A stretch of DNA of 64,000 bases, taken from contig CBDCMH010000005.1 of assembly GCA_965218935.1 (NCBI GenBank), positions 310,001 to 374,000 of the forward strand, written 5' to 3'. Position numbers and translations under genes: made by a program. The DNA comes from JADFOI01 sp965218935. Lineage in GTDB: Bacteria; Acidobacteriota; UBA6911; RPQK01; JADFOI01. Below are positions 59,345 through 64,000 of this stretch, piece after piece (the first letter of the stretch is position 1; each line of letters begins with the position of its first letter). The notes below the pieces were generated by a model, which was not told where the DNA came from, did no database searches, and saw only the letters and a program-made list of their open reading frames with translations.

Positions 59345-60289
59345 TTAATCTTCCACCATGGAAGTGACCTTTTGCAAGGGAGGAATTCCTCCTCGAGCGC
59401 CATATTGTGTACAGGAAAGGGCCCCTGCCGCATTGGCGAAGCCCAGACAACGACCGACGCTCCAACCCTGAAGCAAGCCGTAAAGGAAAGCTCCATGGAA
59501 AACATCTCCGGCCCCCGTTGTATCAACGCTGTTCACCTCCATTCCGGGAATTTCAAAAATCTCGTCCTCCCAGAGCGCCGCCACTCCCTCTTTTCCACGC
59601 GTCACCGCCACAAATCCTGAAGTGGTTTCGGAAAGAGCTCGCAAACCTTTCCTCCAGTCTTCCTGGGCAGAAAACTCATGGAGAAAACTGGTACCCGGAA
59701 TCAAGAAATCGGTTAAGGCTAGAAGCTCCTCAACGCCCGGCTGTACCTTGTCGATATCCAGTGAAACTTTCATGCCAACCTCTTTGGCCCAGCGCGCTGC
59801 TTGTATGGAAGCCGGCTGATCGTGGCCATCAAGATGCAAAAGTTGTCCCTGCACGATCCACTCGCGCTTGAGTGCCTCCTTTTCATAGTGCAGTGCCGGG
59901 TCCCTGTCCCAAAGAATGGTTCTCTCGCCGGTTGGCCGATCCACCAGGATTACGGCGAACTGGCTCACCGCACCGGGAACGATTTGCAGACAGGAGAGAT
60001 CCATGGACTCCTTTTGGAGGTCCTGAAGTGAGAACCTGCCGATTTCGTCATCTCCCACACGACCCACGTAACGAACCTTCAAACCATATCGGGCACACAG
60101 GGCGGAAGCCGTCGCGACTTGTCCTCCACCCTGCTTGTACATTTCATCGATCTGCACCTTACTGTTGTGGCCAGGATAATGAGGGAGGATGCAGATCCAA
60201 TCCACCGCGTTGAGACCCAGTCCAACCAACTGAAAGGGGCGATCTTCTGACCACTGGATACCCAAGGAAACATCTTGCAGGTCGCTCAT
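59345..60289 (-). CDS. PfkB-family sugar kinase
   Basis: 314 residues. GGGQVATASALCARYG near 53-68 is the substrate-binding PfkB signature 1 and DTTGAGDVFHGAFLYGLL contains the catalytic aspartate and anion hole. The closest types are ribokinase, ketohexokinase or nucleoside kinases; the substrate cannot be fixed. It starts 18 nt after radC and probably forms one operon with radC and the LolA-like gene. Confidence 0.92.
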   Translation of the reverse strand: MSDLQDVSLGIQWSEDRPFQLVGLGLNAVDWICILPHYPGHNSKVQIDEMYKQGGGQVATASALCARYGLKVRYVGRVGDDEIGRFSLQDLQKESMDLSCLQIVPGAVSQFAVILVDRPTGERTILWDRDPALHYEKEALKREWIVQGQLLHLDGHDQPASIQAARWAKEVGMKVSLDIDKVQPGVEELLALTDFLIPGTSFLHEFSAQEDWRKGLRALSETTSGFVAVTRGKEGVAALWEDEIFEIPGMEVNSVDTTGAGDVFHGAFLYGLLQGWSVGRCLGFANAAGALSCTQYGARGGIPPLQKVTSMVED

Positions 60290-60307
60290 TCGGAATCCAG
60301 AGAGGCT

Positions 60308-61003
60308 TCACCTGCCTCTTTGCAAAACCCCCTCGGCACCTTCGAGTAATCCCTGATCGGCAAAGCTAAAGTATGCGTGGGCGCCAATGATAACATGGTC
60401 CAAGGCTTGGATTCCCACGATTTTTCCCGTTTGTACCAATCGGCGGGTGATCTCCACGTCTTCCTGGCTGGGTGCCGGGTCACCACTGGGATGGTTGTGA
60501 ACGAAAAGAATCCTGGCTGCCGCTTCCTGAATGGCGGGTCGAAAGACCTCTCGAGGATGCACCAAAGAAGCCACGAGGGATCCCTCCGATATCCGCATCA
60601 CTCTCAAGATACGGTTCTTGCTATCCAGAAGCACACTCCAGAAGCATTCCCTTTTCAGGCCGTGGACAAGAGGTTGAAAATGGCGAAAGATTGCCATACT
60701 GGAGCGAAAGGACTGTCCTGGAAACAAGGGAATTTTTTGAAAGCGGCGGGACAGCTGTACAGCTGCCAACAGAGCCAGAGCTTTCTTTCGGCCCAAACCG
60801 GCCCGGCACAGCTCTTCATAACTGGCTTCCTGTAATTTTCTAGAGGAACCCACTGCTTCGAGCAACCTTCGGGCATCGCTCAAGGCCCGTCTCTCTGTAG
60901 TCCCGGGACCGACAAGCAGCGCCACCAGTTCCAGATCAGAAAGAGATTCCCAATCCAACTCGAACAGTCGCCTGCTGGGAAAATGGGCGGGGATGACATC
61001 CAT
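60308..61003 (-). CDS. radC: RadC-family JAB-domain protein
   Basis: 231 residues from ATG 61003 (TATAAC 7 nt upstream, no ribosome site). N-terminal HhH-like region (LCRAGLGRKKALAL) and C-terminal JAMM/MPN domain HNHPSGDPAPSQED with zinc ligands. The historical link to DNA repair is doubtful; RadC-like proteins are often associated with mobile DNA, but this one heads a housekeeping-like operon. Confidence 0.92.
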   Translation of the reverse strand: MDVIPAHFPSRRLFELDWESLSDLELVALLVGPGTTERRALSDARRLLEAVGSSRKLQEASYEELCRAGLGRKKALALLAAVQLSRRFQKIPLFPGQSFRSSMAIFRHFQPLVHGLKRECFWSVLLDSKNRILRVMRISEGSLVASLVHPREVFRPAIQEAAARILFVHNHPSGDPAPSQEDVEITRRLVQTGKIVGIQALDHVIIGAHAYFSFADQGLLEGAEGVLQRGR

Positions 61004-61010
61004 ATCAGTT

Positions 61011-61016
61011 GTTATA
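61011..61016 (-). promoter_or_regulatory. -10 element upstream of radC
   Basis: TATAAC on the minus strand, 7 nt before ATG 61003, spacing consistent with a leaderless transcript. Confidence 0.4.
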
Positions 61017-61068
61017 ACGCTCGAACAGGAAAAACTGTGAAGGAACGAGAGGGGGTGACTCCGAGGGC

Positions 61069-61104
61069 TAGCCCGGATTATGTACTATACGTAGTCCGGG
61101 CTTT
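61069..61104. repeat. Family B mini-palindrome
   Basis: TAGCCCGGATTATGTACTAT then ACGTAGTCCGGGCTT: two family B ends face each other with no interior. It lies directly beside the stop of the HNH nuclease gene and upstream of radC, so it could act as a terminator hairpin. Confidence 0.7.
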
Positions 61105-61105
61105 A

Positions 61106-61879
61106 CTAGTGGGAAAGACCTCGCACCGGCTGCTCACAGTCCATTAAAACATAGTAGACCGTGTTTCTTTCCCTGTTATCCATCACAAGACGCCAATAGC
61201 CCTTTGAGATGACCCAGGCTCGCACGTAGTCGCATTGGAAGGCTGGATTGGGAGGCAGCCAGTCTGCCGGATCTCTATCCCCCTTGGACCTGTTAGCCGA
61301 TGCAGAGACCGCAATGAGGCTTCCAGGAAACGATAGGTCGTTGGCGAACTTTCGTCGAAGCTTTGGTGGCCAGCGGTTCGCTCCGCTACGGTGTGCCTCA
61401 GCTAGAGGCACGAAGTGATCAATGTCGAGGTCGCTGGGATCGGTGAAGATCTGGCCTGTGTAGGGGTCGAGCCATTGGCCAGAGACGACATCGCAACCCA
61501 GAGAGTCAAACTGAACCGGAATGAGACTTTCTGCAATGAGTACCTCTTGCCGGGTATCCTGGCAATCCCCGTCCGCGTCGATCCATCCACCGTAAAGATC
61601 GCGATCGTAGGGAGCAGTCGAAGATTCCACTGGCGCTGGAGTATGCTGATCGGGGATCCCATTGTCCAAATTGCGGTTGGAAGCAATTGCAGTCTTGCCC
61701 CTCGTCAGTGCATCGAGGGCTGCCTTTTTAGAGTGAAAGGATTGTCCGGCCAATGAGCCCCGGTGGCAATGATACAGGCCTTGCTCCCTGTCGTGATGGC
61801 AGCCCAGGGAATCGAGGCCGCCTCCGTGGCCCAGAGCCGCAGAGGAAAAGAACAGTGCTATTACAAGTCGTCTTATCAT
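61106..61879 (-). CDS. Secreted HNH-type nuclease with YHYH-like N-terminal domain
   Basis: 257 residues. A signal peptide (MIRRLVIALFFSSAALG) precedes GGLDSLGCHHDREQGLYHCH, a YHYH/His-Cys metal-site domain (~20-45). The C-terminal half has DIDHFVPLAEAHRSGANRW, the DHxV-type HNH core of GmrSD/DUF1524-like secreted nucleases, and later WLPPNPAFQCDYVRAW. It probably degrades extracellular DNA. Its TAG lies against the family B palindrome. Confidence 0.83.
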   Translation of the reverse strand: MIRRLVIALFFSSAALGHGGGLDSLGCHHDREQGLYHCHRGSLAGQSFHSKKAALDALTRGKTAIASNRNLDNGIPDQHTPAPVESSTAPYDRDLYGGWIDADGDCQDTRQEVLIAESLIPVQFDSLGCDVVSGQWLDPYTGQIFTDPSDLDIDHFVPLAEAHRSGANRWPPKLRRKFANDLSFPGSLIAVSASANRSKGDRDPADWLPPNPAFQCDYVRAWVISKGYWRLVMDNRERNTVYYVLMDCEQPVRGLSH

Positions 61880-61990
61880 TTCATCCTACCTGCTCACTTT
61901 TATCACCACCTCCATTACAAGACAGTGACCCTAATCACAGGTCTGGAAGAAAGGTTGGAAAAGAGGGGGAAGCCGCTCTGAGAGCAGCCG

Positions 61991-63037
61991 CTACAACGGG
62001 GTTTTCCCTGCAGCCAGGCGGAAAAAATCGATCAGGCGATTTTCTGCCCAGAAACGGTCAATATCCCTTTGACGGGTCCGTTCCAGGAATCCCACATGAC
62101 CTCCTTGACGAGTCAAGCTGATGAGAAGTGAGGAGTTTGAGCGGACTTCTGGAAAAGCAAACGGTTCCCCGGGCAACAGCGGGTCATCGTCGGAGTGGAT
62201 CAACAAGGTGGGAATTCGGATATCCTTCAGATAAGGCAGCGCACTCGCTTGTTCAAAGTAGTCGAAGGCATCGCGAAATCCGGCCAGTGGTGCCGTAAAG
62301 AGCTGGTCAAACTGGCGGAGGGTTTTAATGCGCAGCAGGGCCTGGACATCCACGAACGGACTCAAGCTGGAACGGTGTCGTTTGATGCGTTTCTTGAAAT
62401 TCTTGACGAAGTGATGTTGAAAAAGGAAGTTCGAGGGTCTTTCCAGAACTTTCCAGGCAGTGGTCAAATCCACCAGCGGCGAAATCAACCCAGCAGCCCG
62501 AACGTCAACGGGAAAATCCGAACCCCACTCTCCCATTAATTTGAGCAGAATGTTGCCGCCCATCGAGACTCCTGCCAGGAAGAATTCCTGCACCTGATGA
62601 TTCATCGATAATTTCTGTAGAACTTCCCCAACTTCCCGGCTCGAGCCAGAGTGGAAGATTTTGGGCTTCGGCAATTCCAGATTCGTGTTATAGAGATTCA
62701 CGAGAACGGCGTTCCAGCCTTCCCGGTGAGCCTTATGGGAAAGCCCCTGCATGTAAGTGGAGGCGCTGGATCCTCCTATTCCATGCAGGACCACAAGGGT
62801 GGGGACGCCGGGGGACTGCCAAGCGCAGGTCAACCGCACACGCGATCCATCCCCTAAATCCACGAGATGGTCCTCAGCGTTCCCCCATCCCCAAGAAAAG
62901 TTACGCTTCAAAAGGGATGCGGCAAGAGTCTGAAGATGTCCACCCCTCAGCCATAGAGGAGGTCGAAAAGGTCGATCTTTCAATCTCCGCTCAAATTGAG
63001 CCAATAGAAGTTCAGAGGGAGGTGAATGGCTCTGCAT
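61991..63037 (-). CDS. YheT-family alpha/beta hydrolase
   Basis: 348 residues. FRPPLWLRGGHLQTLAASL at the N-terminus is the YheT family mark. Nucleophile serine in GVSMGGN, acid in HSDDDPL and histidine in GGHVGF complete the triad, and the oxyanion region is LVVLHGIGGSS. Substrates are probably lipids or esters but unknown. It starts 3 nt after the LigD-type gene. Confidence 0.9.
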   Translation of the reverse strand: MQSHSPPSELLLAQFERRLKDRPFRPPLWLRGGHLQTLAASLLKRNFSWGWGNAEDHLVDLGDGSRVRLTCAWQSPGVPTLVVLHGIGGSSASTYMQGLSHKAHREGWNAVLVNLYNTNLELPKPKIFHSGSSREVGEVLQKLSMNHQVQEFFLAGVSMGGNILLKLMGEWGSDFPVDVRAAGLISPLVDLTTAWKVLERPSNFLFQHHFVKNFKKRIKRHRSSLSPFVDVQALLRIKTLRQFDQLFTAPLAGFRDAFDYFEQASALPYLKDIRIPTLLIHSDDDPLLPGEPFAFPEVRSNSSLLISLTRQGGHVGFLERTRQRDIDRFWAENRLIDFFRLAAGKTPL

Positions 63038-63040
63038 CTG

Positions 63041-63982
63041 TCAGGTCCCTACATCATCCCGGCCATAGATCTCTTCCAGTTTTTTCAAAGCCCTCTGCAG
63101 AGACTGATGATCTTCGAGCATCCCTTCAAAAAGCTCACCTTTTCGGTCCAAGCGGCGGAAGATGGTTTTCAAGTTAAACGAGTCGGGTCGAAGCTGAGGC
63201 CTAACCTCCTTCCACTCCAGGGGAGTCGATACAGGCGCTCCCGGACGCGGTCTCAAACAATAAGGGCTGGCGATGGTCTTGCCTTGGCCATTCTGCAGAT
63301 AATCCACATACACTCTGTTCTTGCGTTTCTCCGTACTCCGCTCCAGGGTGGCGATCTCTTCCAACCCGTCCACTGTAAGACGTGCCATAATCTCGGCAAA
63401 GTTGCGGACATCCTCATAACTGTAACGGGGTTGCAACGGAATCAGGATATGGAGTCCGGTCGCTCCTGATGTCTTCGGATAGGTTCTCAAGTCAAGCGAC
63501 TCAGCAATCTCTCGAACCTTTTGTGCAACTTGGCTGACGGCCGAAAAAGACACTCCCTCACTCGGATCCAGGTCCATGATAAGAAAATCCGGACAGCCCA
63601 GCTGATCGACACGGCTACTCCAGGGGTGCTGGGCAATACAGGCCAGATTGGCCAGATAGACAAGAGTCCGTCGATCATTGCACAGGATATAACGAATCGT
63701 TCTCTCGGCTGAGTCCGATTTCACGCTAACAGTACTGATCCACTCGGGCAAAAATTCAGGGGCGTTTTTCTGATAAAAACTCTCTCCCTCCATGCCATCC
63801 GGAAACCGTTCCAGCACCATGGGACGATGGGCCAGGTAGGGAACCAGGACGTCTCCTATCTCATGATAAAACTGCACCAGATCCCGCTTTGTGTATCCTT
63901 CGCTGGGCCAGAACACCTTGTCGAGATTGGAAAGAAAACCGTAGGGGAGATCCTGGGCCTGCTCTTCCGGCTCTTTACCCAT
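63041..63982 (-). CDS. ligD: LigD-type NHEJ polymerase (primase-like) domain protein
   Basis: 313 residues, polymerase domain only. FLSNLDKVFWPSEGYTKRDL at the N-terminus, the catalytic DLDP in LIMDLDPSEG, and TYPKTSGATGLHILIPL are LigD-Pol signatures. It fills gaps, adding ribonucleotides at double-strand ends bound by Ku (50991-51833). The ligase and phosphoesterase domains are not fused here and may lie beyond 64000 or elsewhere. AGAGAA precedes ATG 63982. Confidence 0.92.
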   Translation of the reverse strand: MGKEPEEQAQDLPYGFLSNLDKVFWPSEGYTKRDLVQFYHEIGDVLVPYLAHRPMVLERFPDGMEGESFYQKNAPEFLPEWISTVSVKSDSAERTIRYILCNDRRTLVYLANLACIAQHPWSSRVDQLGCPDFLIMDLDPSEGVSFSAVSQVAQKVREIAESLDLRTYPKTSGATGLHILIPLQPRYSYEDVRNFAEIMARLTVDGLEEIATLERSTEKRKNRVYVDYLQNGQGKTIASPYCLRPRPGAPVSTPLEWKEVRPQLRPDSFNLKTIFRRLDRKGELFEGMLEDHQSLQRALKKLEEIYGRDDVGT

Positions 63983-64000
63983 TTCTCTTTGACACTCCTT

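Overview
The window looks like a chromosomal segment of a Gram-negative bacterium. It has a lipid A/heptose-type LPS gene cluster (a Trm112-like protein, a GT9 heptosyltransferase and a RfaE1-type heptose kinase), a LolA/MucB-like periplasmic protein, many signal peptides and one predicted outer-membrane barrel. TPR proteins, DUF4159, a Ycf45-type R3H ATPase, Ku/LigD end joining and a MoxR-DUF58-transglutaminase operon together suggest Acidobacteriota. That placement is inference: no rRNA gene is present and no search was run. I recognised no tRNA, rRNA, CRISPR array, prophage or replication origin.

Layout. 1-11 kb: a TPR/PEGA protein cut by the window edge, an FHA-EAL gene with an in-frame amber stop, a frameshifted amidohydrolase remnant, rsmD-recG, a lipoprotein, ribA, a diguanylate cyclase and a ZIP transporter. 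11-17.3 kb: a type-5 uracil-DNA glycosylase, an intact IS481-family element, a MOSC/radical-SAM pair, and the agmatine-to-putrescine genes aguB and aguA separated by nested repeats. 17.3-25 kb: ilvB, murB-murA, the R3H ATPase, a TlpA-like thioredoxin and a lipoprotein-type PCMT. 25-34 kb: a TPR protein, a LOG-family protein, a TGS GTPase, a Ca2+/cation antiporter, the LPS operon, thpR and a c-heme/barrel protein. 35-50 kb: two paralogous extracellular proteins built from an unnamed ~125-residue repeat (one broken, one intact) flank cinA, pgpA-rimO, the transglutaminase-DUF58-MoxR operon and hpt. 50-64 kb: a PRTase, ku, a MerR-TPR protein, a DtxR regulator, an acyl-CoA synthetase, a NYN/LOTUS protein, a second IS, DUF4159, radC-pfkB-lolA-like, a secreted HNH nuclease, a YheT hydrolase and a LigD-type polymerase.

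The most unusual feature is the intergenic DNA. At least four palindromic repeat families are present. Family A (~276 bp, TA-flanked, ~33-bp inverted ends) has five loci, and each lies directly against the 5' end of a gene (recG, aguA, rimO, the transglutaminase gene, the DtxR gene). In recG, rimO and aguA its terminal repeat appears to supply the start codon, read in the same frame each time. Family B (TA-flanked, 168 bp) abuts family A repeatedly. Several repeats end exactly on stop codons. Short tandem arrays with gene-specific 7-9 bp motifs fill other spacers. A second recurring pattern is a -10-like hexamer 6-8 nt before the start codon in about eight genes, which suggests common leaderless transcripts.
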